Both the position numbers and the translations under genes were made by a program. DNA of 64,000 bases from the NCBI GenBank assembly GCA_029945375.1, contig CM057060.1, positions 1,736,001 through 1,800,000 on the forward strand, read 5' to 3'. Shown here piece by piece: positions 24,378-35,333 of the stretch. Below the pieces are notes generated by a model that was not told the origin of the DNA, ran no database searches, and saw only the letters and a program-made list of their open reading frames with translations. The stretch comes from Agaricus subrufescens (taxonomy: Eukaryota > Basidiomycota > Agaricomycetes > Agaricales > Agaricaceae). Positions within the stretch are counted from its first letter, which is position 1. The number at the start of each line of letters is the position of its first letter.

Positions 24378-26401
24378 ATGGACATTTCCGAAGAGACCGC
24401 TCTCCTGCCCAGCGTCGACGCGTCTCAAGATGCGCCTGGCAAGCCGACGCCCCTTCCCAGGCTGCAGCTCGCCGTTCTCTGCGCCACCAGGCTCATGGAC
24501 CCCTTGACTTTCACCCAAGTCAGTCTTACCGTGCTCGCCAATCACGCAGATCATTCACATCACTGCCGTTAGATATATCCGTACATCAACCAACTCCTGT
24601 CCTCGCTCGATACTGTCCCCAACCAGTCACAAATAGGGCTCTACAGCGGCCTTGTCGTACGTTCAGCCTGCAATCGAGACGTCTTCCCTAACGCCTGTTC
24701 AGGAATCCAGCTTCGCCTTTTTTCAGCTACTTGTCGTCTATCAATGGGCCCGAACATCTGGTCAGCCGCCCATAGACAGATTGTTGGACCGTCTGACTAC
24801 TGATGCTTAGATATCATTGGCCGTCGTCCCGTTATTGTTATTGGGACCGCTGGTCTCGCTATATCGACCATCATTCTTGGTTTTACTTTGACTCTACCAC
24901 AGATCCTCATCGCACGGTGCCTAGGTGCGGAAATTATTCTGGGCACCTGACTTGTCTCATCTCTTTTAGCCGGAGTGTTTTCTGGGACTACTGCTGTACT
25001 TCACTCCGCCCTGGGCGAAATCACCGATCAAAGTAATCAAGTACTCGCCTTCCCCATATTTGGTCTTTTTTGGCCGCTTGGGAATATTATAGGGTAAAAT
25101 GCTTCCATTGCTATTGTATGTATCGACGACTGAGGTTTTAGCACTCGTCCAGGCCTATTGTTGGCGGGGCGTTGTCTTATCCTGCAGAACACTTTCCTCG
25201 AATATTTGGATCCTCCGCGTTCCTTCGACAGTATCCGCACTTCTTGCCTTGCCTTTTCTCCGGCTTTTTAGCATTGACTGTAGCCCTATTTGCATGTTTA
25301 CATTTTTCCGAGGTGAGTTCTTTTTAACCTTTTCCAATGTACATGCTAACAACATAAATAAGACCCTTCCGTCGTTGTCCACACCTCACCTTCACAGTAA
25401 ATCAGAAGCTAGCATTGAACACGAATCACTCAGAACTTCACCATCTACGTGCACGCTCGTCATAACCACTTCTTCGGTTAATACACAGGAGCTGCAAACT
25501 TGTTTCACTCACGACGCACATACTTCCTTGCATGTATTTAGCCATTCCACGACCTCCACGACTAACGTGGACGCAGAAGATTTGACAACTCGGGAACTAT
25601 ATGCGATCCCCATTGTTAATGTTTTGTGTCTATCCGGTTTTGTTTTGTGTTTTGTTGGCACAGCGTTTGACGCGATCTTCGTTTTGCTATGCTACACCCC
25701 CGTGGATGCTGGTGGTCTGTCGTTTGACGTAAGCATTCTTTCCCTCAAGCTAGTTGCCGAGACAATAACTATTTTCAGGCTCCTCAAATTGGTTACGCAC
25801 TTGCCATAGCAGGCATATCTTCAATTATCATTCAATTAGCCATTTTTCCGAACTTACTCCGAAGGTTTTCCCACGCTAAGCTATACGCCTGCTTCATGTT
25901 CTTGTGGCCTTTGACGTTTGCACTGTTTCCTCTACTTCATTTCACGATCTCCGCTCTGGGTGATAGTAGTTCAAATGGGCTGGCACTTATCTGGGTTGAG
26001 ATAACAATGTTGATGGCGGTGTCTAGATTTGCTTGGTTATCATACTCGTGAGTACAACGCGCGTCTAGCAGGGTCTATCTCTTACTTAACTGGGCAACAA
26101 GTGTCAGTCTCGTTCTTTGTAAGGACCATGCTCCCAGTCCTAAGGCTTTAGCGAAGACTAATGCTCTGGTTCTGCTTTTCATGAGCATCGCCAGAGCAGG
26201 AGCTCCTGCATTCGTCAGGTAACAGTGGTTTTGTTTGTGCTATTGGTTGATTGGCTCACTGAGCATTACAGTTCAATCTTTGCTCTGTCTACTCAACATC
26301 ATATCCTGGGAAGCTACTTTTGGGTTCTCATCATGATCCTCATATGCCTTCTAGGATGCTCGTTATCTACAAATACAATACGTATCTGTAAAACATTATA
26401 G
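24378..26401 (+). CDS. Major facilitator superfamily transporter (tetracycline-resistance/ZIF-like)
   Basis: Ten exons (24378-24518, 24573-24656, 24703-24760, 24811-24924, 24970-25093, 25153-25312, 25363-25728, 25779-26047, 26102-26218, 26272-26401) encode 520 residues. The N-terminal EETALLP acidic dileucine-like motif is common in vacuolar or endosomal transporters. Successive hydrophobic helices follow, with the MFS signature between helices 2 and 3 (DIIGRRPVIVIGTAG) and GPIVGGALSYPAEH in helix 5, the antiporter motif C region of drug/H+ exchangers. A long Ser/Thr-rich hydrophilic loop (about residues 230-310) joins the two halves. Resembles the fungal MFS group containing ZIFL-like and YCR023-like proteins; substrate unknown. 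Divergent from the unknown gene at 23443-24231, and convergent with the acyl-CoA synthetase, 190 bp away. Confidence 0.9.
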
Positions 26402-26591
26402 CTCGCGATGCTCTCCCCAACATCTGGACTTTACACCTTAGAAAGAAGCACACAGTGAACCAATGTATTATGTACTATTATTTAAGGAATCCATCCATCG
26501 CATTGGCACATATAATTCGTCCCATAAAATACTGAAAACGCAATCCGCAATTAAAAAAGTTTTCTCCGTTTCAAATGAAATAGCGAATACT

Positions 26592-29431
26592 TTAAAGTGC
26601 AGCCATTGACATCCTACCAGGGGAAGGTTCGCCTAAGGCATAAAGACCAGCGATTTCACTCTGGTAGAGCTTCGAGGCTTCTCGGCGTTTGATTTTCATG
26701 GTGGGAGTGAGCGTGCCGTTCTCGATGGAGAAAGGGACAAGGGACAAATGGATTCGCTTGATCATTTCGAATCTACGACATGTAAGATTAATTCAAGGAA
26801 TTCAAGATGAAGCGTTGGAAAGCAAATACTCACCCTCTTAGACCGAGTTTCTGACCATACGCCGTCAACCCACTCAAGAGATGTGCATTCACACGGGCGT
26901 CCTTGATTGCTTCCTCAAGTCCAGCCTGATCCTCTGGGGTGATATGTTTTCCTAAGATCTGGGAAGCGATACCAGCAAGTGAAGGAGGATCCGGGATGAC
27001 GATTCCGACAAGATATGATTGAAGCGAGTCGCCATGGACGTAGATTTGTGCAAGGGAAGGATAGGCGCTGAACAGGTTCTCAATCTTCTCGACAGCGACG
27101 TATTCGCCCTGCGCAAGTTTCATTATGTTCTTGACTCGGTCGATGATTTTGACACGCCCAACGGTATCAATCTCGGCGACGTCCCCAGTATGTAGCCAAC
27201 CTTCTTCGTCAAGGGCTTCTTTAGTAGACTTCGCGTCTATATATACCAAGTGAGTTGAAATAGTCAAAATAACTTGACCGACTTGCCCTTGTAGTATTCG
27301 ACAAATACATTTGCACCACGAACACATAGCTCACCACGAGGGTTTGGCTTGTCTTCGCACGTGTAGCCCAAAGACGGAACATCGACTAACTTGACCTCAT
27401 TGACAGGTATGGGAGGCCCAACAGTGCCACTGGCAGTAGGATCATTAGGCCAAGATCTCGCGCTTGTTGCCATCAGTTCGGTCATGCCATACCTACATTA
27501 CCATACCCATTAGCAAAATCGAATTAACGAAACCGTGAAATTTATACCCTAGTAGTAAATGTTAATTCAGGAGGCGTATAGTCTCGGGACGACATACCTT
27601 CGCTAACTTCACATGCAAATGCAATTTTAATGAAGTCCATAATCTCCGGACTAATAGGAGCCGAGCCACTTGTGACGAGCAGAAGCTGACCCCCAAGAGC
27701 TCTTTGGATCTGAAAAGGGTCTGAGTAGGAGCGAATCAGGATGACAGCTAATGCTTTGACCTTTCGGAAAACTAATCTATCCCAAAGGGGATGAGTATTT
27801 TCGCCCGTGGTGTGGAGCCTTTCGAGTTTGGTTTCCACTGCTTTCCTGAAAATCTTTCCTTTCAAACCAGGGACATTGCCACTAGCCATAGCCGCTTGGT
27901 ATACACGGTTCAGGACACGGGGAACTAAAGGGAAAAGATTAGGCTTAAGGAGTTGTGCATCCTCAAGTAGGCGGAGAGGATCGCCAGAAAAGAACCCGAT
28001 TCGACCACCAACAGCTACCGCACAGAGCTCGCACACTCGCTGCAACAACATTAGATTAGATCAGAGATAATAACAACCAATATACCTGGTAAATATGGGA
28101 AAGTGGTAAAAATGACATGATAGTGCCATCGTCCGGTAAAGACAGGCCGTATAGATTGGCACTGACGGCCATGGCCAGCGACTTATGCGTCAAAACCACC
28201 CCTAACAAACATTTATCTCAGATAAAACATTCTATGCTATCTGAAATGAGCGCTTACCTTTAGGCTTATCGGTGGTTCCCTAGCAGGAGAGCAGTGTAGG
28301 TCTAGCAGCTAGCATAGAGACAAGTGGCTACTCACAGAGGTATAGCAAATGGATGCAATCGTTTCTGGTGACGCTCTGATAGGTTCAATAAGATTAGCCT
28401 TTCCATAGGCTTCAACTAAAGGGGAATGAGTTTTCTGAATAATGTCCATCAATGATGAACGTACCCTCATGCCATTCCTGCACTTTGATGCCAACGGACT
28501 GGCCCCACTCAACGAAAACTTTGGCGGAATGGGCAGGAATACTGTCAATGATAACTACTAATTTCAAGCAAGGAACTTTAGGGACGAGCTTGAGAAGAGT
28601 TGGAACGTGTTCCGAGGTCGCGAATACCACCGTGGTGTGTGCGTGATTGATGCTAAAAAACCAGGTGTGAAAAGGATTCATGATACAAGTGAGAGTCCAC
28701 ATTACATATATTCTGGAAACGATAGAAGACAGAAGATGTTAATGGGGGATGAGAGGCCAAAAGTCTGAAACTCACCAACAGCATCTTTGCCCAATGTGTC
28801 ATACAAGCTCACGGATACCTTCCCGTGTGTCTGCACAGCAATGTCAAGGATTTGCCACTCTGAGCTAGTTAGATGACTATAAGGGTGTGCATGTAAATGA
28901 AACACACCTGGACGATTTATAGACCATATGCCAACGGTTTCGTAGTCACCTCCCCCAACCTCGCCTTTGCTGAAGAGACTGTGTAGAGCACTGCCTATAT
29001 ATCTTCGTTTGTTGTCGACCTCGCCCCAAGTCAGCCACTCATATCGATCCGCGAGTTTGAAAGGATGCGTCGAAAGGATGGGACGATAGCCTAGAAACCC
29101 ACGTTCTCTTCCGGCCTTCAGTCCATCCTCAAAAACTTGATCCAACGTGGTAAATGCCAGAGGATTTTTCTCGTCGAGAAGGCCCCAAATACCTGAAGGA
29201 GAGCATAAGTATGCGATAAGAGGGAAAATTATAGGTGGTATGAACCATTGCGATAGTGAGCTGGCGCAGCCAAAAAAAAAAAGAAAAAAAAAGTCAATTT
29301 TAACTAGCCGAGCCAATTGACGTTGACAGACCAGTTTGTCCAGGGCGTTTCGTTCCAGGGACAGGAATCGACTGTCTATCGAGGGGAAGGTTGTCAGGCC
29401 AGGGGACCACTCGTGTAGTGTTCAGAGGCAT
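26592..29431 (-). CDS. Long-chain fatty-acid-CoA ligase (acyl-CoA synthetase)
   Basis: Activates fatty acids with ATP and CoA for lipid synthesis or beta-oxidation. Fourteen exons on the minus strand: 29431-29332, 29192-28908, 28859-28776, 28712-28706, 28652-28465, 28415-28336, 28279-28258, 28201-28086, 28039-27761, 27709-27598, 27548, 27492-27287, 27236-26834 and 26772-26592, giving 687 residues. Conserved blocks include NRPEWQILD, the P-loop part YTSGTTDKPKGVVLTH, SFLPLSHIYQ, LGGQLLLVTSGSAP, EGYGMTE, TGDVAEID and DRVKNIMKLAQGEYVA. Close to fungal Faa1/Faa4-type ligases and human ACSL. Exon 11 is a single nucleotide that completes the Gly codon of EGYG; exon 4 is 7 nt; the intron after exon 12 has a GC donor. 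No peroxisomal SKL-type C-terminus is seen (it ends MAAL). Confidence 0.95.
27237..27286 (-). other. GC-AG intron in the acyl-CoA synthetase gene
   Basis: The 50-nt intron begins GCAAGT and ends TATAG. Joining gives VEYYKDAKSTKEALDEEG as in homologues. No GT donor nearby has the right phase. Confidence 0.78.
27493..27597 (-). other. Two back-to-back introns flanking a one-nucleotide exon (27548) in the acyl-CoA synthetase gene
   Basis: Intron A, 27597-27549 (49 nt), runs GTATGT to ACTAG. One G follows (complement of C27548). Intron B, 27547-27493 (55 nt), runs GTATAA to TGTAG with a TGCTAAT branch-like site. GAA-G + G + G-TAT-GGC gives the invariant EGYG motif. A single 105-nt GT-AG intron shifts the frame into a stop. 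Confidence 0.78.
28706..28712 (-). other. 7-nt internal microexon of the acyl-CoA synthetase gene
   Basis: The minus-strand exon AATATAT lies between TTCCAG and GTAATG. It supplies Glu-Tyr-Ile of VEYIINHA, conserved in acyl-CoA synthetases. Skipping it changes the frame. Confidence 0.8.
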
Positions 29432-29860
29432 TACGAAATAACGCCGGGAGAGTCAAGGAGCTGTGAGATTGTTCTGAGAAACCCCGAATCAAGTTAACCG
29501 TGGCGCTACCCATGTGAAAATCAATCTACCGAGCACAGACATTACACCTCCGGAATCCGGTCAGCTCAGACAGCATAACGACTGTATTGCTGCCGCTATG
29601 TTATATAGATGTCATATGATATAAGCACTTCTCCAGGGCAATAGAAATGTACACGAGCTTAGGAGGCCGGATCACTAACAGTCCAATCTTGCCGTATGAT
29701 ATAATCGCTGGCACAGGCTTACTGTATCTACTTGTGCATGCACCATTTTCAAACAAAAAAGTTACAATGGTTATACATACAACATAGAGGACGCCCAATA
29801 CATTTTGGAGACCCTTAGACTATAAATAACAGGAATTTCTCGAAATTCGCAGCCCAATCA
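29432..29860. other. Intergenic region, no gene recognised
   Basis: 429 bp between the acyl-CoA synthetase start and the end of the PEF gene. The half next to the synthetase start presumably holds its promoter; the other half is A/T-rich and may hold the PEF 3' end. No RNA gene seen. Confidence 0.45.
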
Positions 29861-30893
29861 TCAAGGAGCCCTCAGCACGATCTACAAAGAAATAAATTTG
29901 AGGAGATATCATCCGGAATCACTGAATGACACTCACCGACATAAATTGCTCGTAGTTTAACTGAATCCAGCCATCACGATCGCTATCGCTACTGCGGCAA
30001 ATGAGCAGGGAGTCAAAGTATAAGATCACAGAAGTACTACTCACTCATGAAACGCTTCTGTGAGTGTCTTGACAGTGATACAAGCTCTTACAAATCGATC
30101 GAAAGTAATCCCTGGGGAAGATCCGTGACTACTCGCAGGTGCGGAAGCTGCTCACAAGCCGACTCAGGCTCGACGTGGGTTGTGGGACTCAAAAGAAAGG
30201 CGACTTACAGTATTTGTATGCGATTAGACCCACAATAGAAGGTGACAGGATATAGTTAAAGCTACGCAATGCATCTGCTAATTCATTCTGATCAATAAGA
30301 CCAGAGCGGTCTTGGTCGAACCGACGGAAAACGTTTTGCCAATCGACGATGTACTTCCAAAGGCCTGAGAATTCTGCATGAAAGTCAGAGTGTGATGGAA
30401 GAGTGCATTCCCATTCAACAAACCATTGAAGTCGATTGTACCGCTGCGATCAGTGTCCTAAAAGACTACTTGAGCTCTCGTTCAGAACAAACCCGGACGG
30501 CATACGAAGATAGACATCAGCATCTTCACTGTATCGAGATCGAATCCTGAAAAAGGTCATAAGGATGTTAACCGAGAAAGAAAGAAAAAAATAACACCAA
30601 CTTGTCCAGTCCCCTGCCAGAGACGAATGATATTGATGAGCGGATCACAAAGCGGCTGCGGACGCACCGTTAAGGAGAGCTGATTGAAGCTCCTGAGGGG
30701 AAATAGAGCCTGATCGATCTACATCGACGGCTTGAAACCACTGCCAAAGCTGTGGATCTGCTCCTGCAGGCGGCTGAGGGGACCATTGGGTGCCGTAATG
30801 GGCTGGCTGTGATCTGGCTGGTGGTGGTTGATAGCTGTGCCGATGACCAGCATAGCTTGTATTACGTTGAGGGTAATTGCTTCTGGCGTACAT
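29861..30893 (-). CDS. Penta-EF-hand calcium-binding protein (peflin/ALG-2-like)
   Basis: Eight exons on the minus strand (30893-30668, 30613-30602, 30546-30506, 30457-30424, 30373-30209, 30147-30045, 29991-29937, 29881-29861) give 218 residues. The N-terminal 45 residues are Gln/Pro/Tyr-rich, as in peflin and ALG-2. Calcium loops follow at VDVDRSGSISPQE, DTDRSGTIDFNE and FDQDRSGLIDQNE, the last after the DWQNVFRRFDQ helix; the weaker fourth and fifth hands contain GITFDRFVRACITV and SDSDRDGWIQLNYEQF. In the family these proteins dimerise through EF5 and link calcium to ESCRT and COPII adaptors. Exon 2 is 12 nt (Gly-Asp-Trp-Thr). Ends IVLRAP, like other fungal PEF proteins. Confidence 0.93.
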
Positions 30894-33428
30894 GTGTAAG
30901 AAGGGAACTAAGGGGTAGCGGTGTAGGAATGACGCTCATCCCCACTGCTGAAGCGCTGACTCTGCTCCAATCGTCTGCAGTTGCTCTACTATAGGCTGAG
31001 GCTTCAATGCTATTAAAGCCTTGATCATGTGTACAAGGCCTCGAGGCATGCTCGTGACGTGACACGACAAAACGCGAACATTAACTTTATCGTATAAATA
31101 AACTGTTTGTGCTGACCGAGGCTGTTGCTGGCAGTCTCCGACTGTCCCCGACCAGAAGTTTCTGTGTTCTGCAGGTTCAGCAGACAGTTTGAAAACCTAA
31201 TATCATGTCAACGCTGTTGGAGGATTTTGTTTCGATGTAATCGTGGGTGCCTACGCGTTTATATATACGACATCTTATGGAATCTCCCAGGGCACTACGA
31301 TGACAGCTTGTAGATGGCGTCACATTGACCGAATGGAAATACGGTGGCGTCTATCGCATTAGCCCGAGATCGTCAGATTCACCCGGAGTTCATGAGAAAG
31401 TACTGTGACATTCATCATCTAAATGAAATACAGGAAATACAGGTCCAGGTAGAAAATGCGTCTGGTGGATTGGCAGCGCGATATTCAGGTATAGACAAAG
31501 AAATACAATATCCCTCCCCCGTGTTCACTGCATGCCCTATCCGCACAACTTCACTTATTTTTTCGTGTTAAATTCCGATTCATCGCCGGATTAAATGTAG
31601 ATGCAACGCAATATAAAAATGACCTTCTAACCTACTCCTAAACCACTTCGTTGGCGAGCCAATAAAATTTCTAGGGCAGCGCAAGAGGTAAGGTGCAGGG
31701 AATAACAACTACCAGGTGTGGCGCTCCGTCACCTTTATGAAGTTAGTACCGAAACTGCAGTGGTTTAATCAAAGATAACGGTCTCAAGGTCTGCTAGGTA
31801 GACATGTAGTGCTGTAACATCCAGACGTACTCCACGTTTGGCTTCGAAGCACGCCAATGGCATGCGATGTGACTCTTCATCTATGAGTCGACTATGAGTC
31901 GATCGCGACGGGCAACCAGGCGTGTTGATAGTGATACAGCAGACAAAGGCTAGCGTACAGCTTCTTGCGCCATATATCCAAGTTTGTTCATCAATACAAC
32001 ACATGGGAGTGATAGAAGCCTCTTTCAGTTGAGGTCCGCCGCCCAGGATTCAATGGCGCTGGACCAGCGAGAACCCTCTCAGTCGTCCGATCTCAAACAC
32101 CACAGAGTAACCTTGTAAACAAGCGTCTTGGGACGGCGAGGCATCGGCCATCCAATAGGGGACCTTTTAGCCAATGTGTAGGGCAACTATAGGGCGACCC
32201 ACAGAGGTGTCAAAGCTCCAGAGTGAACACCTTAATGTTTTAAAATCTCTTCCCAAAGAACAACGCGCGGAACCATCTCTAAGAGTCGTAGCATGCGGTA
32301 TAAAACATCCTGACGAGCAAACATCGTCAAAAAACAAGGCAGTGGAACCCAGCGACCAGGTAAAGCCAGCCAACTGCAATCTCAGGGTGTCTGATCATTC
32401 ACGCCCACGCCAATTGGTCAAGGAGGCATGCCGAAAGCCAACCACAAGCTCCGGTATAATTGGTGTCCACCATCCGTTTCATTTAAGGATCCCGGGCTCA
32501 CATCCTGATGAAACCTCGTTGCCAAACAGAGACATTCCTAGACGAACAAGAATCCTAGCGGAATAAAATGCCTCCTGCTGTCACAGTGATTGCCTTGATT
32601 GCGGCTAGGAAATTCCTATCGGGGACATGGCACCCAACCGCTCGCAGTCACTTTTTAAAAGGTAGAGTTGATTTCTTTGTTTCGATCCGCCGACCAAAGG
32701 TATTTGAATCCTACAAACAAAGTTCAACCAGGCTGTCCAAAATCAAGAGCTTGAATATCGACTAGATTTAGACTGCCTTCTTCACCAGGTTGACTACTTG
32801 TTCTCGATTTTCAGGTTGGGTTTCATTATAGACTTGAAAATAGGTGAGTTGGAGTTGAGAAAATCAACAGAGGTTTATTTTGGGGAAGCCAGATGTGGCC
32901 GGGTTTGACGTGGGATAACATGTGGCGTCGACGTCTGTCTCATCTAATTGAGTGTCCGTGGTAGACTCCTTGAGGGTTCGTTTTCCAGTCCGCGTTAATT
33001 TCGGCCCATTTCAGGCGTAGCCCGCAAAGTTATTCCGTTGCCTGTGTCCTAGTCCTTGACAGTAAAAAAAGACCAAGCTTGTCCAGTATTCAGTGTAAGT
33101 AGTCTCCATAGCCGCTTTTCTGTGTTTCAAGTTGGCCGATAAGACATTTTGATTTGTAGGCAGAAGTCCGAAAGCATCGTACAATCAGGACGGAAGGGTA
33201 ACACGTAAGAGGAAAGAATACCCTTGCGGCGGACTTCTAATAGTCCATAATAATCAATATTCAGATCTTCAGGTTCAGCCAACTTCAGTTCCAATAGTCA
33301 GAAATAGCACGTGGCCATCTCGGCCATCTTCTTGTCATTGACCGGAGGACGAATAATCATCAGATCTCCCGTTTGGGATCTTGGAACCGTCGGTTTGACC
33401 GCGCCTATCCTAATTTCCATTCTTTCGA
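30894..33428. other. 2.5-kb intergenic region, no gene recognised
   Basis: Many short frames on both strands, the longest 32174-32566 (+, 130 codons), which is hydrophilic, has no domain I recognise, lacks compatible splice partners and contains no transposase or reverse-transcriptase motif. Probably decayed sequence plus the promoters of the PEF gene at its left end and the HAD gene at its right end. Confidence 0.45.
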
Positions 33429-34710
33429 ATGTCTACAGGTACTAAGGCCATCATTTTCGACGTTCGTCAACGAAATTCATTTGAGTTCTTCCAGGATGTT
33501 GAGTACTGACGTTCAGTTCACAGATTGGTGGAGTTGTGCTCCGGAGTCCTCTCATTGGGATTTCCAATTACGAAAAGAAGTATGGCTTACCGCCGAACTA
33601 TCTAAACTGCTCAATGTCAGCATTGTTATCCGAGTTGGTGTCCTGCCGCTGACGTCTTACGCAGCGTTGGTCGTGGCTCACAGGGAGCGTGGCAAAGATT
33701 TGAGCGAGGAGAACTTCCTATCTTTGAGTTTTACGAGGCCTTTGGCCGTGACTTGTCAGACACGGAAAATGGGAATAAATGGTTTGCTATCTAAGAATCT
33801 GGTGTTCATTCGATAATCAAGAACTCATCATCCGACATTCAGGTACAAGGCTTACTGTACAAAGAAGGGAACTGGTAGGAGCTACTTCTTTTTGCTCTCT
33901 GTACGAAACTAACCGTTTTTTTCCTCAAGCATGTCCCCCCCTCCCCGAACAACTCAAGATCGATGGCCGAGAGGTAAGTTGGCATAAGTACAACCGGAAT
34001 TAGCCTGAGCATTCCTTCTAGTTGTTTGGAGTAATGATGCGAGAAGCTCAAACTTACAATCCTTATGTTCGAGAAGCTATTCTTCGAATCCGGGGTGCGT
34101 GTGCGCTTTCTTGATCGAGACAAGCGTGGATTGGTTACACGCGGAAAATTTAGGAGCAGGCAAGTGGAAGGTTATCGCCTTGACGAATAATTACCAAAAA
34201 GCCGAGGTTCCCCAAGCGGAACGCGAATTTTTGGGCTGGACAGATGGTGCAACACCAGATCACCTTCTAGATCTTTTCGATGACTTTTGTGATAGTAGCA
34301 CGCTTGGGATGCGGTAAGACTGGACTTCATCTACCAGATGTCCGCATGACAATCATGAAACCGGAAACAGGAAACCGGAACCTGAATTTTATCTCATGGC
34401 ATGTTCCAGAAATAACTTGAAACCTCAAGAGGCCATTTTCCTAGACGATATTGGCATGTAAGTGTGCTCAGGCATGCATGGCGTTCAGGTTCTAATTCAG
34501 TCGCAGAAATTTGAAGGCGGCGAAACAACTAGGCATGGATACCATCTGTCAGTAAACCAGTGCCGGATCAATTCTTGGATTGACTTCATATCTGTTTTTC
34601 CAGCCGTACCAATTGGAGGAGAATTGGGAGCGATCAAGCAGCTTGAAGCTAAACTCGGAATCGATCTTACGTCGGACACTACCGGTGTGCATGAGCCGTC
34701 TAAGTTATGA
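33429..34710 (+). CDS. HAD-superfamily hydrolase (epoxide-hydrolase N-domain/ACAD10-like)
   Basis: Ten exons (33429-33461, 33524-33637, 33684-33781, 33843-33874, 33930-33973, 34022-34094, 34154-34313, 34371-34457, 34507-34547, 34604-34710) encode 262 residues. HAD motif I reads AIIFDIGGVV; only the first Asp is present and the usual second Asp is replaced by Gly, as in the epoxide-hydrolase N-domain and ACAD10 branch. The cap region has GLPPNYLN and AWQRFERGELPIFEFYEAFG. Motif II is VIALTNNY; motif III a Lys within EFYLMAC-SRNNLKP; motif IV is FLDDIGINLKAAKQLG. Motif I lacking the second Asp implies the activity may differ from a phosphatase. The second intron placement (33638-33683) is the least certain; it was chosen for frame and length. 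Confidence 0.85.
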
Positions 34711-34817
34711 GCGGAACGTTGATTATTTTTGGTGCATGCATGAACACGTGAGAGCGAGGACTAAGAAATGAACGTTTCTATTCCAATGTATCTGATGTCT
34801 ATGGATGTACGGTGAAT

Positions 34818-35203
34818 TCAGAAGGGCTTGTCGGAGGCAGGGGTCTTGTCTTCATAGTAGTTGCCAAGCTGATGAAGGAATACTTTAACAAGGAAAATGT
34901 TTCGTGAATGCAGAAGCACTGACCAGCGGGAATTTCACAAGGACTTCGCGGCGCACTAGTGGGGTGACAGACAGAAACTAGGAGAGAAATGTCAGCTCTC
35001 ATTAATGAGTGAGGAGAATTCAAGCATACCAATAGCACTCCTGCTCCCGCACCGAAGCCCCAAATGCCCAATGTGGTAAACCACCGTCTTGAACCCTGGA
35101 ACATTGCACAGGTGAGTACAAGTATATGGCAAAAACCGCTGTGAAGACATACGGCAAGTGTGGCATTCAAAGGTGCTTGGGATTTGAAATTAAGACGAGC
35201 CAT
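34818..35203 (-). CDS. QCR10: Cytochrome bc1 complex subunit 10
   Basis: Four exons on the minus strand (35203-35153, 35095-35030, 34977-34924, 34868-34818) encode 73 residues, the size of yeast Qcr10 (77). One membrane helix spans TLGIWGFGAGAGVLLFLSV. The C-terminal VLVKFPLLGNYYEDKTPASD aligns with the yeast tail [20 protein letters not shown] and ends KPF. It is a small subunit at the periphery of respiratory complex III in the inner mitochondrial membrane, associated with the Rieske protein. It is divergent from NOP16, with 130 bp between start codons. Too short to be called from an ORF scan alone; splice sites are all GT-AG. Confidence 0.88.
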
Positions 35204-35333
35204 CGGAATACACGACGTAGATATTAAGCAAAGGATGCGTTAAGATGCGGAGTGCAGCGGAAAACGTCGCCGGATGATGCCGTCATCACGTGCTTCGAAA
35301 TTTCAGTGAGTACACTCACTATCGCCTTGAAGT
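35204..35333. promoter_or_regulatory. Divergent promoter of QCR10 and NOP16
   Basis: 130 bp between opposing start codons. Contains ATGCCGTCATCACGTGCTTCG with a CACGTG E-box (about 35286-35291), a possible bHLH site that could coordinate a respiratory and a ribosome-biogenesis gene. Inference from sequence only. Confidence 0.45.

Noticed and set aside
27493..27597. Single 105-nt intron instead of two introns around a 1-nt exon
   Set aside because: It joins GAAG to GTATGGCATGA and gives a premature stop within a motif conserved in all acyl-CoA synthetases.
32174..32566. 130-codon plus-strand frame in the 2.5-kb gap
   Set aside because: No transposase, reverse transcriptase or other motif, and no supporting context.
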